Shown here one piece after another: positions 9,365 to 20,830 of a stretch of 64,000 nucleotides of DNA. Made by a program: the position numbers and the translations under genes. Within the stretch, counting starts at the first letter, position 1. Each line of letters starts with the position of its first letter. Location of the stretch: positions 25,991 to 89,990 of the forward strand of contig JACIYN010000007.1 in NCBI GenBank assembly GCA_014359885.1. Reading direction: 5' to 3'. This DNA is from Desulfacinum sp. (GTDB lineage Bacteria; Desulfobacterota; Syntrophobacteria; Syntrophobacterales; DSM-9756). The notes beneath the pieces are model-generated. The model saw only the letters and a list, made by a program, of their open reading frames with translations, made no database searches and had not been told where the DNA came from.

Positions 9365-9529
9365 AAACAAAATTGTTCCCCTCTCCAGGGCTGCTTCCTT
9401 TCTTGGAACAATTTTGTTTCTTTCCGGCAAGCCCCGGGCGAAGCCCCGCCGGCTGTTCCCATCTCCCCCACCCGTCGACGAGCCGTTGGACCGCAACGGT
9501 CGGAGCCGGCTCGAAAACGACAATTTTGT
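9365..9529. promoter_or_regulatory. Three ACAAWWTTGT palindromes upstream of glnA; candidate enhancer sites
   Basis: Three copies of the 10-bp palindrome ACAAWWTTGT occur at 9367-9376, 9408-9417 and 9520-9529. The first two lie within a 15-bp perfect inverted repeat (9365-9379 with 9405-9419). They are strikingly AT-rich for this DNA and sit about 270, 310 and 420 bp upstream of the predicted glnA start, a typical distance for enhancer-binding proteins. The rest of the 9055-9530 gap shows no gene. The inverted repeat could instead be a transcriptional terminator or mobile-element remnant. Confidence 0.45.
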
Positions 9530-9530
9530 A

Positions 9531-12134
9531 TCATCCGCCCTGCCACCGCTGGAGGCAGGCCAGGAGGCGGGTTTCGATCTCCGTATGGCGCTCGGGGCTC
9601 TGGATCTTCTCCCCGTCCAGGTTGGTCACATAGAAGACGTCCACCACCTGGGCGCCGGGGGTGGAGATCTTGGCCAGCTGAATGGTGAGACCCAGCTCGA
9701 AAAGGGTCTGGGTGACGGCGTGGAGAACGCCCGGCCGGTCCCAGGTATAGACTTCGATGACCGTGTAGAAATCGGACGCGCTTTCGTCCAGGATCACCCG
9801 GTCCTTCTTGCGCGGCGCCGCCGCTTTTTTCTTGGGGACGGCGGGCTGGTAGCGACGAACCAGCGACTTCAGGTGATCCGCATCCCTCAGGCATTCCGCC
9901 AGGTCCCGGGACACCCGGTCCCAGACTTCCTGGGGATGCAGGGGATCCGGGATGTTCTCCACGGTGAGCACATCCAGGGCGATGCCCCTTTCCCGGGTGA
10001 AGATATCCGCCGAGAGAATGTTGCATCCGTGGAGCCAAAGGACCCCCGTGATGGTGGCGAAGAGACCGGGGCGGTCCGGACACGCCACGGTCACCTGCCA
10101 GAGCTCCTCTTCTAGGGGACGGGCATCCAGGACGAGGGGTTCCCGCGGCACCCGCATTTCCATGTGGAAGTGGCGAAGGATGTCCTCCGGATTTTGAGTA
10201 AGAAGGTATCTCAGGGAGAGGCTCTCGAGCCACTGTTCCACCCGGGGCCTCCGGGCCTCTTCGCAGAGTTCCAGAACCGATCGCTGCACGGCCTCCGCGC
10301 GGGACTGAGCATCTTCCGGCCTCCAGTCCCCCCGCTCCAGGATGCGATCCACCTTGATGAAGAGCTCATGGAGAAGGGAGGCGCGCCACGTGTTCCAGGC
10401 TCCGGGGCCCGTGGCCCTGGAGTCGGCCACCGTGAGGAGGTAGAGCAGGCGCAGGCGCTCGCGGTCCGCCACGCGCATGGCGCACCGGAGGATGGGCTTT
10501 TCGTCGCTCAAGTCCCTCTTGAGGGCCGTCTCGGCCAGCAGGAGGTGGTTACGCACGAGAAATTCCAACAATTCCCGCTCTTGGGGATCCAGGCCCAACC
10601 GCACGGCCAGATCCCGGGACATGTCGGCACCGCGCACCGAATGATTCTTTCCCGCCCCCTTGCCGATGTCATGGATCAGGCCCGCCAGGTAGAGCACCCG
10701 TTTGTGGTGGATCTCGGAAAAGAGGGACGCCAGCTGGACCTGGGGCGCCAGGGAATCCTCGCCGGCCTCCAGCCGGTGAAGTTCCAGGACGGTTCTCAGC
10801 AGGTGCTCATCCACCGTGTACAGGTGGTAGACATCGTGCTGGACCCGGTAGCGCACCGGGGCCAGCTCCGGCAGGAAGGCCTGGAGGAACCCCGTTTCCA
10901 TCATGATCTTGAGGATGGGAAAGGCCTTTTGGGGGTGGAGCAGGATAAAGAAGAAGCGCTCCACGGTCAGGGGGTCCGTTCGGACGGCATCGCTTACGTG
11001 GTTCAGGTTTTCCCGGACGATCTGGCCGGTGCGGTGGTGGAAGTGGGCCCCTTTGCGGGCCGCCTCCCAAAATAGGGTCATGATGATGGCGGGATCCTCG
11101 GGAATCCGTTCCGGCTCCACGAAAAAGAGATGGTCCCCTTCCAGCAGGAGGGGGCCCGGGAGGATCGTCTTGCGGCGGCGGCGACGGCTCCGCCGGTCCT
11201 TGTCGTGTTCCAGGCGGTCCACCAGGAAGGCCGCGATGCGTCGCACACGGGCGGTATGCCGGTAGTAGAGCCGCATGAAGGCCTCCACCGCGGATCCCTC
11301 GGTGCCGTCTAGAAAACCCAGTCGATAGGCCAGGTTTTCCTGGTCCGTGAGCAGAAGCTGGTCCTGGCGCCGCCGGTTCGCCCGGTGGAGCTGCAGGCGC
11401 ACCCGCCACAGAAAGTCTTCCGCCTTTTCCAGCCACAGGGCTTCTTCCTGAGAAAGCCACCCTTCACCCACCATCCGTTCCAGGGACGAATCGCCCAAGA
11501 AGACTGTACCGATCCAGCGGATGCTGTGCAGATCCCTCAAGCCCCCCAAGCCTTCCTTGATATGGGGCTCCAAAAGGTAGGTGCTCTCCCCGTATTGCCG
11601 CGCCCGCTGGGCTCGGTATTCCTTGAGTCGATCCAGGAACCGAAAGCGCTTGCGCACCCCGAAGGACCGCACCAGGTCCTCTCTCCAGGATCGGAAAAAC
11701 GCTTCGTCCCCGGCGATGAAGCGCGCTTCCAGGTTCGTGGTCTGGGCGCTGAAATCGTCGGCCATGAGCTTTTTCAATCCGGCCTGGGACAGGGTGGAAT
11801 GTCCCACCTCGAATTCCGAATCCCACAGGCCGTAGACCACGTCTCGCACCACCGCTTCCATGCGTTCGGGCAGGCGGCGCTTGTAGAGGAAGAGAAGATC
11901 CAGGTCGGAGACGAAGCTCAGTTCCCCGCGCCCGAAGCCGCCCACCGCCGCGAGGAACCAGCCTCCGGAAGACTCGATCCGCGGGCCCACGGCCTCCTTC
12001 AGGGCCTCCAGAACCCCGCGGGCATAAGTTCGGGCGGCCGTAACGCCGGGCACATCCCGGGCGCACAGTTCGGCGAATTCTTCTCGCAGCGATCTGAGAC
12101 CGGTAAAGACAGCGGCCGATGCATTCAGATTCAT
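9531..12134 (-). CDS. glnD: PII uridylyltransferase / uridylyl-removing enzyme
   Basis: 867 residues, full length for GlnD. Domains in order: nucleotidyltransferase with VGGFGRGELSFVSDLDL (about residues 64-82), GlnD linker, HD phosphohydrolase with LIHDIGKGAGKNHS near residue 487, then two ACT domains (VACPDRPGLFATITGVLW near 695 and VIEVYTWDRPGVLHAVTQ near 805). It uridylylates PII when glutamine is low and removes UMP when glutamine binds the ACT domains. ATG at 12134 follows GGGGAG. Its substrate PII is encoded just upstream, beyond a 430-bp repeat-filled gap, so it may have its own promoter. Confidence 0.96.
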   Translation of the reverse strand: MNLNASAAVFTGLRSLREEFAELCARDVPGVTAARTYARGVLEALKEAVGPRIESSGGWFLAAVGGFGRGELSFVSDLDLLFLYKRRLPERMEAVVRDVVYGLWDSEFEVGHSTLSQAGLKKLMADDFSAQTTNLEARFIAGDEAFFRSWREDLVRSFGVRKRFRFLDRLKEYRAQRARQYGESTYLLEPHIKEGLGGLRDLHSIRWIGTVFLGDSSLERMVGEGWLSQEEALWLEKAEDFLWRVRLQLHRANRRRQDQLLLTDQENLAYRLGFLDGTEGSAVEAFMRLYYRHTARVRRIAAFLVDRLEHDKDRRSRRRRRKTILPGPLLLEGDHLFFVEPERIPEDPAIIMTLFWEAARKGAHFHHRTGQIVRENLNHVSDAVRTDPLTVERFFFILLHPQKAFPILKIMMETGFLQAFLPELAPVRYRVQHDVYHLYTVDEHLLRTVLELHRLEAGEDSLAPQVQLASLFSEIHHKRVLYLAGLIHDIGKGAGKNHSVRGADMSRDLAVRLGLDPQERELLEFLVRNHLLLAETALKRDLSDEKPILRCAMRVADRERLRLLYLLTVADSRATGPGAWNTWRASLLHELFIKVDRILERGDWRPEDAQSRAEAVQRSVLELCEEARRPRVEQWLESLSLRYLLTQNPEDILRHFHMEMRVPREPLVLDARPLEEELWQVTVACPDRPGLFATITGVLWLHGCNILSADIFTRERGIALDVLTVENIPDPLHPQEVWDRVSRDLAECLRDADHLKSLVRRYQPAVPKKKAAAPRKKDRVILDESASDFYTVIEVYTWDRPGVLHAVTQTLFELGLTIQLAKISTPGAQVVDVFYVTNLDGEKIQSPERHTEIETRLLACLQRWQGG

Positions 12135-12568
12135 GGAAGCTCCCCGTTTCGGGACTGAGCCGTTGTAAAATCAACCGGTTTCTAATTGCATCTATGCGCG
12201 TTCATTCGCGGTTCTTTTTCCCATTCACCCCCATCCCGGACGGCCCGTGACAACGAAGGATGAAACGCACCTTTGGCAAGCGGATCCCTGTAGGGGCGAA
12301 TGATTATTCGCCCCTACAGGCCGTGCGCACGAACGGAACGAGGCCGCGTTTCATAGAAACGATCATGGCGAGGCTCGCCACCCCGTACGGATGAAAGAAC
12401 CTGCCCCGGGGGACCGCCGCCCGGTGGGAACACCGCAAGGCACGATGAGCTGGGGAAGCCGCACCGACCATGGAACGGCCGCCTACCCCATTCGCGGGTT
12501 TGGCCGCTCCCGCATCTCGCCCATTGCCATTGGCGTTTATTCGCTTTCATTCGCGGTTTTCTTTCATT
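12135..12568. repeat. Composite repeat gap between glnB and glnD
   Basis: No gene is seen. It contains a 32-bp palindrome at 12288-12319 (arms CTGTAGGGGCGAAT / ATTCGCCCCTACAG), a module reading CGATCATGGCGAGGCTCGCC, a degenerate paired hairpin (GGTGGGAACACCGCAAGG ... GGGTTTGGCCGCTCCC) and the phrase TTCATTCGCGGTTTTCTTTC at both ends. The same modules in the same order occur at 7.3, 29.5 and 37.2 kb. Confidence 0.8.
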
Positions 12569-14552
<1,984 letters not shown>

Positions 14553-14565
14553 GGTTCTTTTCGCC

Positions 14566-16089
14566 TCACACGGACCGGTCCCGAAACCGCTTGGGATCGA
14601 TGCCGTACTTTTGCACCTTGTACTGGATGATCCGCTTGGTGGTGCCCAGCAGCCGCGCCGCCTGGGACTGGTTGCCCCGGGCGTCCTTGAGCGCTTCCAC
14701 GATGAGATCCCGCTCGTAGGCCCCCACCAGCGCTTCCAGCTTCCCCCGGGACCGGGAGCGGAGCTCCGCGGGCTTCATCTGCAGGGTGGGCGGCAGGTGA
14801 CGGGCCTCGATGGCATCGCCGGAAGCGAGCACCACCGCCCTTTCCATGCAATTTTCGAGCTCACGGACGTTGCCCGGCCAGTGGTAGGCCATGAGCAGGT
14901 CGATGGCGGGGGTGGAAATGCGCTTGACCGACTTGCCGAACTGCTCCGCGTATTTCACCACGAAATAGTCGGCCAGCAGCAGAATGTCGGGGCCCCGGTC
15001 CCGAAGGGGAGGCAGGAAGATGGGAAAGACGTTCAGGCGGTAGTAGAGGTCCGAGCGGAACCGCCCCTTGGCCACTTCTTGTTCCAGGTCCCGGTTGGTG
15101 GCCGCCACCACCCGCACGTCCACCTTGACCGTGCGGGACGAACCCAGGGGCTGGAACTCCCGTTCCTGGAGCACCCGCAGGAGCTTGGCCTGGGCCACGG
15201 GGGAAAGCTCCCCCACCTCGTCCAGGAAGATGGTGCCGCCTTGCGCCTCCTCGAACCGTCCCCGCCGCCGGGTGACCGCCCCGGTGAAGGCCCCCTTCTC
15301 GTGGCCGAACAGCTCGCTTTCCAGCAGGGTGTCGGGCATGGCGGCGCAGTTGACCCGCACCATGGGGCCTTTGCTGCGGCGGCTGTTTTCATGGATGGCC
15401 TGGGCCACCAGCTCCTTGCCCGTACCGGTCTCCCCATGGATGAGCACGGTGGTGTTGGTGTCCGCCACCTGGTCGATCAGCCGCAGCACGTCGCGGATTA
15501 CCTTGGAACGCCCCAGGATCTGGGTCTTGGGGCGACGGGCTTCGGCCAGCAGGCTCCTGAGCCTCCGGTTCTCTTCCTCCACGGCACGGAAATGGACCCC
15601 CTTGCCCAGCAGCTCGGCCACGGCGCTCAGCAGCGCCACCTCCCGGCCCAGGTCCGCCACGTTCCGGCTCAGCTTGTCCGCGGAAAGGACCCCCACCACC
15701 CGTCCCTGGTGGAAGATGGGCACGCACAGGAAGGCCAGCTCCTTCCGGTCCAGTTTTTTGCGGGCGCCCGTACGGTCCAGAAAGTGGGTCTCTTCACCCA
15801 GGTTCGCAATGGCCAGGGGGCGCCCGGTCTGGGCCACCTTGCCCGTCAAACCTTCCCCGGGCCGGTAAATGACACTTCCGGCGCGCACGTCCACACCCCG
15901 GGCCACGTCCAGCCAGGCTTCGCCCGTACGGGCATCCAGGATGGAGATCATGCCCCGTTCCATGCCCAGCCGATCGCTCAAAATCTCCAGCACGCCCCGC
16001 AACTGCTCCTTGATGTCGTCGGGTCTTGCCAGAGTCCGGGCGATCTCGTGGAGCGCCTCCAGTTCTTCCAGCGTATATTTCTCGTTCAT
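14566..16089 (-). CDS. Sigma-54-dependent activator, NifA-like (GAF - AAA+ - HTH)
   Basis: 507 residues. The N-terminal GAF domain spans about residues 10-165. The AAA+ domain has Walker A GETGTGKE near residue 220, the sigma-54-contacting GAFTGA loop near 266 and Walker [10 protein letters not shown]. The C-terminal Fis-type helix-turn-helix is [20 protein letters not shown]. The absence of a receiver domain excludes NtrC itself; GAF plus this HTH resembles NifA. No nif genes lie in the window, so its ligand and targets are unknown, but the operon partners (nadE, glnB) and the sigma-54 promoter at glnA suggest nitrogen regulation. I chose the ATG at 16089 because the GAF domain begins soon after it. 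The Shine-Dalgarno is weak, and the longer open frame upstream reads into the DUF4301 gene and is not conserved-looking. Confidence 0.88.
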   Translation of the reverse strand: MNEKYTLEELEALHEIARTLARPDDIKEQLRGVLEILSDRLGMERGMISILDARTGEAWLDVARGVDVRAGSVIYRPGEGLTGKVAQTGRPLAIANLGEETHFLDRTGARKKLDRKELAFLCVPIFHQGRVVGVLSADKLSRNVADLGREVALLSAVAELLGKGVHFRAVEEENRRLRSLLAEARRPKTQILGRSKVIRDVLRLIDQVADTNTTVLIHGETGTGKELVAQAIHENSRRSKGPMVRVNCAAMPDTLLESELFGHEKGAFTGAVTRRRGRFEEAQGGTIFLDEVGELSPVAQAKLLRVLQEREFQPLGSSRTVKVDVRVVAATNRDLEQEVAKGRFRSDLYYRLNVFPIFLPPLRDRGPDILLLADYFVVKYAEQFGKSVKRISTPAIDLLMAYHWPGNVRELENCMERAVVLASGDAIEARHLPPTLQMKPAELRSRSRGKLEALVGAYERDLIVEALKDARGNQSQAARLLGTTKRIIQYKVQKYGIDPKRFRDRSV

Positions 16090-16115
16090 GGGCCTTTTCG
16101 AATGGAGTCCTTCCT

Positions 16116-17690
16116 TTAAGGGCGGGCGGGCGGCTGGTGTTCCGGCCGCAAGAGATCCAGCACCGTCTTGACCGGGTTGAAGGTGATGGTGGGCACCTCC
16201 ACCATCAGGGTGTTCCAAAAGGCCATGGAACCGTTCCACAAGCCCGGAAGCTCCAACGCCTTCAGGGGCCTTCCGTCCAGGGACTTGCGCGTGATGATCA
16301 CCGCGCTGGGATCCACGTACCTTTTCAGGTCGTAGGGCTTGCCGTCCGGGTCGCGAAGGGCGCAGACGAGATCCACAGGGTTGAAATGGGTGGAGCGGCT
16401 CCAGATGGCCCGCTGCTTGGGATCGTCCATGTTCACCTGCGCCTTCTCCACGATCTGGACCAGGATGCGCCCCTTGCCGTTGCGCACCCAGAAGGGACCT
16501 CCGCCCGGCTCGCCCACGTTGCGCACCATGCCGCACACCCGTACGGGCCGGTCCAAGGCATCCAGGAGCAGATCCCTTTGGGCCGAAAGGGACCCGCCGA
16601 TGGAACAGGGCGCCCCCCAGAAGGTTTCCTCAACGAACCGGCGGGCGTCCTCCACGGCGCTTCGGGACGCGCCCGCCCGCAGCCGCTTGATGTGCCCGTG
16701 CACGCGTCTCTGGATGAGAACCGCAAGCCCCCCCAGGATCCGCTTCCAACGGATGGTCTCCCCTTTCAGGTGATCGGGCACCACGTTGTCGATGTTCTTG
16801 ATGTAGACCAGGTCCCCCTTCAGGGCGTCGAGATTGTGCAGGAGCGCGCCGTGGCCCGCAGGCCGGAACACCAGGCGGCCTCGGGAATCCCGAAAGGGCC
16901 TGTTGTGATCGTCCACGGCGATGGTGTTGGTGGACGGACTCTGGTGGGAAAGGCCGACAACGTATCCCGTATCCAGGCGGCGCTCGTGGACGAACCGCAC
17001 CTTTTCCACGTGATCCCGGAAGAGATCCTCGTGTTCCGGGCTGACCGTGAAATGAATCCGGCAGACCCCGTCCGCATCCCGAACGTATTCGGCCGCTTCC
17101 ACCAGGTGTTCTTCCAGGGCCGTCCGCACATGGTCGGGATAACGGTGAAAAGGGATGAGGGCCTTGGGAAGGCGCCCCAGCCCCAGGCCTTCTTCCGTGA
17201 GCAGGACCCGGAGGGGGCGCTCCAGATCCCCCGCCCTCAAGGCATCCTCCAGGCGCCAACCCTGGCGCTCCGCACACACTTGCCATTGGTCGAAGAAGGC
17301 AAACCGCTGTGCCTGGCTCACGAAACGCACGGTGCCCAGGGCGTCCTCGTCTCCTGCAGCCGCCCGCTCCTGGAGCTGCTCCAGGGAAGGAACGGGCTCT
17401 TCATTCAGGACGGCGAACAGGGCCTTGAACATGCGGGTGGCGGCACCGGAAGCCGGCACGAATTTCAGGTAGCGGCCGCTTCTGGCCGCCCTCTGGTATG
17501 CCTCCAGGCACGCCCGTTCCAGGGCGCCGTCCACCGTGATGACGCCGTCTCCCAGGGTGCAGGGCCGGTGAAGATCCACAAAGACGTCCTGTCTCGAAAA
17601 GAGCTCCAGTTGCCGCTGCACCTCCTCCACCGAAATCCCCAGTTCCGAAAGCTGCTTGAGGTCGTCCCGGGAAAAAAGCGTTCGGTCCAT
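16116..17690 (-). CDS. DUF4301 family protein
   Basis: 524 residues, starting [20 protein letters not shown]. The glycine-rich segment [16 protein letters not shown] resembles a nucleotidyltransferase-type signature loop and, with the segment [20 protein letters not shown], matches what I recall of the DUF4301 family. Function is unknown; sugar nucleotidyltransferase-like activity is only a structural guess. ATG at 17690 follows GGAGG with 9-nt spacing; the open frame continues 126 codons upstream but that part looks non-coding and overlaps the mlaA promoter region. It is the first gene of a four-gene unit with the sigma-54 activator, nadE and glnB (gaps 26, 13 and 4 bp), which is the only clue to its role. 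Confidence 0.75.
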   Translation of the reverse strand: MDRTLFSRDDLKQLSELGISVEEVQRQLELFSRQDVFVDLHRPCTLGDGVITVDGALERACLEAYQRAARSGRYLKFVPASGAATRMFKALFAVLNEEPVPSLEQLQERAAAGDEDALGTVRFVSQAQRFAFFDQWQVCAERQGWRLEDALRAGDLERPLRVLLTEEGLGLGRLPKALIPFHRYPDHVRTALEEHLVEAAEYVRDADGVCRIHFTVSPEHEDLFRDHVEKVRFVHERRLDTGYVVGLSHQSPSTNTIAVDDHNRPFRDSRGRLVFRPAGHGALLHNLDALKGDLVYIKNIDNVVPDHLKGETIRWKRILGGLAVLIQRRVHGHIKRLRAGASRSAVEDARRFVEETFWGAPCSIGGSLSAQRDLLLDALDRPVRVCGMVRNVGEPGGGPFWVRNGKGRILVQIVEKAQVNMDDPKQRAIWSRSTHFNPVDLVCALRDPDGKPYDLKRYVDPSAVIITRKSLDGRPLKALELPGLWNGSMAFWNTLMVEVPTITFNPVKTVLDLLRPEHQPPARP

Positions 17691-17805
17691 TCCGTGGGGC
17701 CTCCGTCGTTTCCTCTGTGAAGCGCGTTCCTCTCCCGGCCGGTCTTCGTGGCGTCCACACATATCACAAACGGGCCCGGGGTAGAAAGACCGGTGCGTTA
17801 TCCTG

Positions 17806-17835
17806 TTGACAAACCCGCGGGGGGGCGCGTTAGAT
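17806..17835 (+). promoter_or_regulatory. Sigma-70-type promoter of mlaA
   Basis: TTGACA at 17806-17811 and TTAGAT at 17830-17835 with an 18-bp spacer, 43 bp before the mlaA start codon. The -35 is a perfect match, the -10 is weak. Confidence 0.5.
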
Positions 17836-17877
17836 GAGGCTTTCCGTTCACGACCCGGCCTGAGATGGAGGAAGACG

Positions 17878-18648
17878 ATGCACAAGGACAGACGCGGCGG
17901 AAAGGTCAAGGGTGCGGCCATCTGGTTGGCCGTTGCGGTCTTGTTGGTTCTTGGCGGATCCTTTTCGGCTCCCTGCGGCGGGACGGCCGCGGCGTGGGCG
18001 GCCGGCGACGAATTCCAGGATCCCTTCGCCGAGGAGACGGTGACGGTGGCGGATCCCCTGGAGCCCATGAACCGCTTTTTCTTTCAGGTCAACGACAGGC
18101 TCTATTTTTGGCTTCTCAAGCCCACGGCCAAGGTGTACGGAACGTTCCTGCCGCCGGGGCTGCGCATCGCCATTCGAAACGCTTTTGACAACATCCTGGC
18201 CCCCGTGCGCATCGTGAACAACCTGCTGCAGGGCAAGGTGCAACGATGCGGTGTGGAAATCGCCCGCTTCGCCCTCAACTCCACCCTGGGGGCCGGCGGA
18301 TTGTTCGACCCGGCGGAACAGGAATTCGGCCTCAAGGCCCATGAGGAAGACTTCGGGCAAACCTTGGCCGTCTACGGGATGGGCAACGGCCTCTACATCA
18401 ACTGGCCGCTCTTCGGCCCGTCCACACTCCGCGACTCCCTGGGATTCGGTGCGGACACCTTCCTGGATCCCACGTCCTATCTCTATCCGCCCACCGGCCT
18501 CTATGCGGGGGTGAAGGCCGTCAAGTACGTGAACCGCACCTCCCTTCGCCTGGGCGAATACGAAGATCTCAAGGCGTCCGCCCTGGATCCCTACATCGCG
18601 CTGCGCGATGCCTACATCAGCTACCGGCACAAGCAGGTGAAGGAATAG
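17878..18648 (+). CDS. mlaA: MlaA (VacJ) outer-membrane phospholipid transport protein
   Basis: 256 residues. A Sec signal peptide (charged N-terminus, hydrophobic WLAVAVLLVLGG, probable cleavage near AAAWA/AGDE) is followed by the MlaA signature DPLEPMNRFFFQVNDRLYFWL and the conserved RFALNSTLGAGGLFDPA and GNGLYINWPLFGPSTLRDS. In the family it pulls misplaced phospholipids from the outer leaflet, working with porins and the MlaC/FEDB system. No MlaBCDEF genes are adjacent here. The usual lipobox is absent; Cys33 sits in SAPCGG, which is not a convincing lipobox, so it may be a non-lipidated form. ATG at 17878 follows GGAGG; upstream in-frame codons cover the promoter. Confidence 0.92.
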   Translation: MHKDRRGGKVKGAAIWLAVAVLLVLGGSFSAPCGGTAAAWAAGDEFQDPFAEETVTVADPLEPMNRFFFQVNDRLYFWLLKPTAKVYGTFLPPGLRIAIRNAFDNILAPVRIVNNLLQGKVQRCGVEIARFALNSTLGAGGLFDPAEQEFGLKAHEEDFGQTLAVYGMGNGLYINWPLFGPSTLRDSLGFGADTFLDPTSYLYPPTGLYAGVKAVKYVNRTSLRLGEYEDLKASALDPYIALRDAYISYRHKQVKE

Positions 18649-18671
18649 AACGAAGGAGGAGACTGACTCCG

Positions 18672-19640
18672 ATGATCCTGTACGGTGCGGCCGTGGCGGC
18701 CGGCATCCTGGCGCTCCTGTGGGGCGCGGACCGATTCGTGGAGGGGGCCGCCCGGCTGGCGCGCCGCCTCGGGATTTCTCCGCTCATCGTGGGACTCACC
18801 GTCGTCTCGTTCGGCACGTCGCTCCCGGAGCTGCTCATCACCGTGACGGCCACCTTCATGGGACACCCGGACGTGGCCGTGGGAAACGTGGTGGGAAGCA
18901 ACATCGCCAACATCGGGCTCATCCTGGGCACCGCTTCCCTCTTTCGCCCCCTCATGATCCATTCCGCCCTGCTCCAGCGGGAATACCCGGCTTTAGTGGT
19001 GGTTTCGGTCCTGGCCTGGCTCATGGCAAAGGACGCGGTCTTCAGCCGCTTCGAAGGGCTTCTCCTGCTGGGAGGCATGGCCCTCTTCCTGTGGTGGATG
19101 GTAAGGTCCGCCCGGCAGGGACAGGTGGACGCCCTGCTGAAAGAGGCAGCCGAAGAGCCGGCACCTCCCGAAAGGGGCGACCTGCGCAGGCCCTTGACTT
19201 ACCTGGCCCTGGGCCTCGCGTGTCTCACCCTGGGCAGCCGTCTGCTGGTCTGGGGCGGTGTGGGTATGGCGCGGGCCTTCGGCGTGAGCGAACTGGTGAT
19301 CGGGCTCACCCTGGTGGCTGTGGGGACGAGCCTTCCGGAACTGGCCACCTCCGTTGCCGGCGCCATCAAGAAGGAAGACGACATCGCGGTGGGGAACGTG
19401 GTGGGATCCAACATTTTCAACCTCCTGGCCATCCTGGGCGTTCCGGCCACCATCCTGCCGCTTCAAGTTTCCCCGGAAGCCTTCCACCGGGATTTTCCGG
19501 TGATGCTGCTGGCCACGTTGTTGCTCTGGCCCGTGTGCCGTTCCTGGAAGACCGGGAGGCGGGGAAGGGTCAACCGTCTGGAAGGAGGTGCCCTGTTGGC
19601 GGGCTATCTGGGCTACATGACGTATCTATTCGTGCACTGA
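18672..19640 (+). CDS. Calcium/sodium antiporter (CaCA family, YrbG-like)
   Basis: 322 residues with about ten hydrophobic segments. The two inverted alpha-repeats are seen directly: GTSLPE plus GNVVGSNIANIGLI in the first half, and GTSLPE plus GNVVGSNIFNLLAI in the second, carrying the ion-coordinating acidic residues. It would exchange Ca2+ for Na+ (or H+) across the inner membrane. It follows mlaA by 23 bp and probably shares its promoter. The yrbG homologue of E. coli also lies beside the mla (yrb) genes, so the neighbourhood is consistent. Confidence 0.9.
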   Translation: MILYGAAVAAGILALLWGADRFVEGAARLARRLGISPLIVGLTVVSFGTSLPELLITVTATFMGHPDVAVGNVVGSNIANIGLILGTASLFRPLMIHSALLQREYPALVVVSVLAWLMAKDAVFSRFEGLLLLGGMALFLWWMVRSARQGQVDALLKEAAEEPAPPERGDLRRPLTYLALGLACLTLGSRLLVWGGVGMARAFGVSELVIGLTLVAVGTSLPELATSVAGAIKKEDDIAVGNVVGSNIFNLLAILGVPATILPLQVSPEAFHRDFPVMLLATLLLWPVCRSWKTGRRGRVNRLEGGALLAGYLGYMTYLFVH

Positions 19641-19664
19641 CCGCCGCCGGGAGCGCCTCGGGCC

Positions 19665-19883
19665 ATGAAAAGAACAGCTCGGATCGTCGCAGGAAGTCTT
19701 TTGCTGGTGCTGGGCGTGGCGGGGCTCTTCCTGCCGGTCCTGCAGGGGGCCCTTTTCATCGCTTTGGGCCTGGTGGTGCTGGGAAGAGAAATCCCCTGGG
19801 TGGCCCGCCTTCTGGACCGCTTGGCCCAACGCTATCCGGCCCTCGATCGTTGGTTGAAACGAGTGAGGCCGGGACACGACTAG
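19665..19883 (+). CDS. Small two-helix membrane protein (PGPGW-like)
   Basis: 72 residues: MKRTARIVAGSLLLVLGVAG, a second hydrophobic stretch (GALFIALGLVVLG) and a basic tail. The pattern fits the PGPGW/putative transmembrane family of unknown function, where two helices flank a short loop; here the loop is LFLPVLQG rather than PGPGW itself. It lies 24 bp after the antiporter and is likely the last gene of that operon. Its stop codon TAG is the first three bases of a terminal-inverted-repeat element, so the original C-terminus may have been altered by insertion. Confidence 0.6.
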   Translation: MKRTARIVAGSLLLVLGVAGLFLPVLQGALFIALGLVVLGREIPWVARLLDRLAQRYPALDRWLKRVRPGHD

Positions 19884-20286
19884 GAGGCTGTCCGGGAATG
19901 TTCCTCCGGCTCAACGGGCCGAGGAATTTCCGTTCTCTTCGTAGCCGCGGGGCTTCAGCCCCGCGGGGGAGCGGCCGCCGTAGCACCATTAACGATCATG
20001 GCAAGACTCGCCTCCCCCCTCGGATGAAAGAACCGTCAGTGCGGGGAGTCTTTGTGGTAGCGCCGCAAGGCGCGATGAGCCGGGCCGACCGCAACGCCAC
20101 GAAACGGCTGGCCATCCCTTTCGCGGCTTTCGCCGCTCCCACAGATGATGGTGCTCCCACAGGTTATGTGACAGGCGATACTTGGAGGTCCGACCGAAAT
20201 TCGTGGATTCCTCCGTAGCCCTGAAGGGCTGCGCCACGAGAAAAGCGGTCGTCCCAGGAGTTTTCAGACGAGCTCCCGGCGCCCTA
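19881..20286. mobile_element. Terminal-inverted-repeat element filling the gap to hicA
   Basis: Starts TAGGAGGCTGTCCGG, with its TAG used as the stop of the preceding gene. It carries the paired hairpins GTAGCCGCGGGGCTTCAGCC / GCAGCCCTGAAGGGCTGCG type (19940-19970, 20214-20235) and a second pair AGCGCCGCAAGGCGC ... GGCTTTCGCCGCTCCCAC (20058-20160). The right end, TTTTCAGACGAGCTCC, is a degenerate copy of the left end and stops just before the hicA stop codon. No open reading frame of its own is convincing. Confidence 0.6.
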
Positions 20287-20490
20287 AAGCTCAGCCTCTT
20301 CAATGTCTGCAAGCTTCATAAAGTGTTTCAGAAGGCCTATCTTCAGGGGCTTGTTACCATGGACGGGAATGGATAAGCGGTACGGGATTCCCTGTCGCGT
20401 GTAAATGTGGTGGCTCCCGCTTATTCGTGCAAGGACCCATCCTTTCCGCTCAAGGACCCGGCAAAGCTGCTTGCCCGTTACGGCTTTCAA
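20284..20490 (-). CDS. hicA: HicA-type mRNA interferase toxin
   Basis: 68 residues. The double-stranded RNA-binding-like fold of HicA is recognisable in MKAVTGKQLCRVLERKGWVL, SGSHHIYTRQG (the catalytic His lies in this G-S-H-H motif) and the proline/His stretch IPVHGNKPLKIG. It cleaves mRNA and is neutralised by HicB. Its ATG overlaps the hicB stop by 4 bp (ATGA), so the pair is translated together, antitoxin first. The gene's 3' end runs into repeat DNA shortly after the family's normal C-terminus, so it looks complete. Confidence 0.9.
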   Translation of the reverse strand: MKAVTGKQLCRVLERKGWVLARISGSHHIYTRQGIPYRLSIPVHGNKPLKIGLLKHFMKLADIEEAEL

Positions 20491-20690
20491 ACGGCTATCT
20501 CCACAATCCGCGCATTCTCTGGAATCTTTAACTTTTCCGAATCTATAGACAGACAGCCTTCCACCGCGTCGTAAAGATTAGCGAGAAGCTCTTCGAACGT
20601 TTCCCCTTGTGTCGCACAGCCGGGAATGGAGGGGACTTCCGCCCAATAGCCCCCTTCCTCCGCCTGATGAATAATGACCTTCAGCTTCAT
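20487..20690 (-). CDS. hicB: HicB-type antitoxin
   Basis: 67 residues: MKLKVIIHQAEEGGYWAEVP, then SIPGCATQGETFEELLANLYDAVEG, the typical degenerate RNase H fold of HicB. It is short and lacks the C-terminal DNA-binding extension of longer HicB proteins, so autoregulation would need HicA or another factor. ATG at 20690 has GAGAGAG upstream; the longer open frame reads into the cobA-hemD side and is not homologous-looking. The 140 bp between this gene and the cobA-hemD stop show no gene. Confidence 0.9.
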   Translation of the reverse strand: MKLKVIIHQAEEGGYWAEVPSIPGCATQGETFEELLANLYDAVEGCLSIDSEKLKIPENARIVEIAV

Positions 20691-20830
20691 GGATTCTCTC
20701 TCTCGTGGTGGACCATAAGATGCAACAGGCAGAGCCCGTTGAGACCGCACCCTTGCACTTCCCAAATAGATTCTATGGAAATCCCGCCTTTGCAGGAAAG
20801 GGGCGAAACCGCATCCCCCGCCGGCGGCGT

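Noticed and set aside
9360..9421. Treating the AT-rich inverted repeat only as a glnD-side terminator
   Set aside because: It lies more than 100 bp past the glnD stop, upstream of glnA, with a 25-nt loop and no strong T-run on the minus strand; a regulatory site fits at least as well.
7522..9633. 703-residue plus-strand open frame opposite glnA
   Set aside because: Antisense shadow of glnA and the repeat gaps; no motif of its own.
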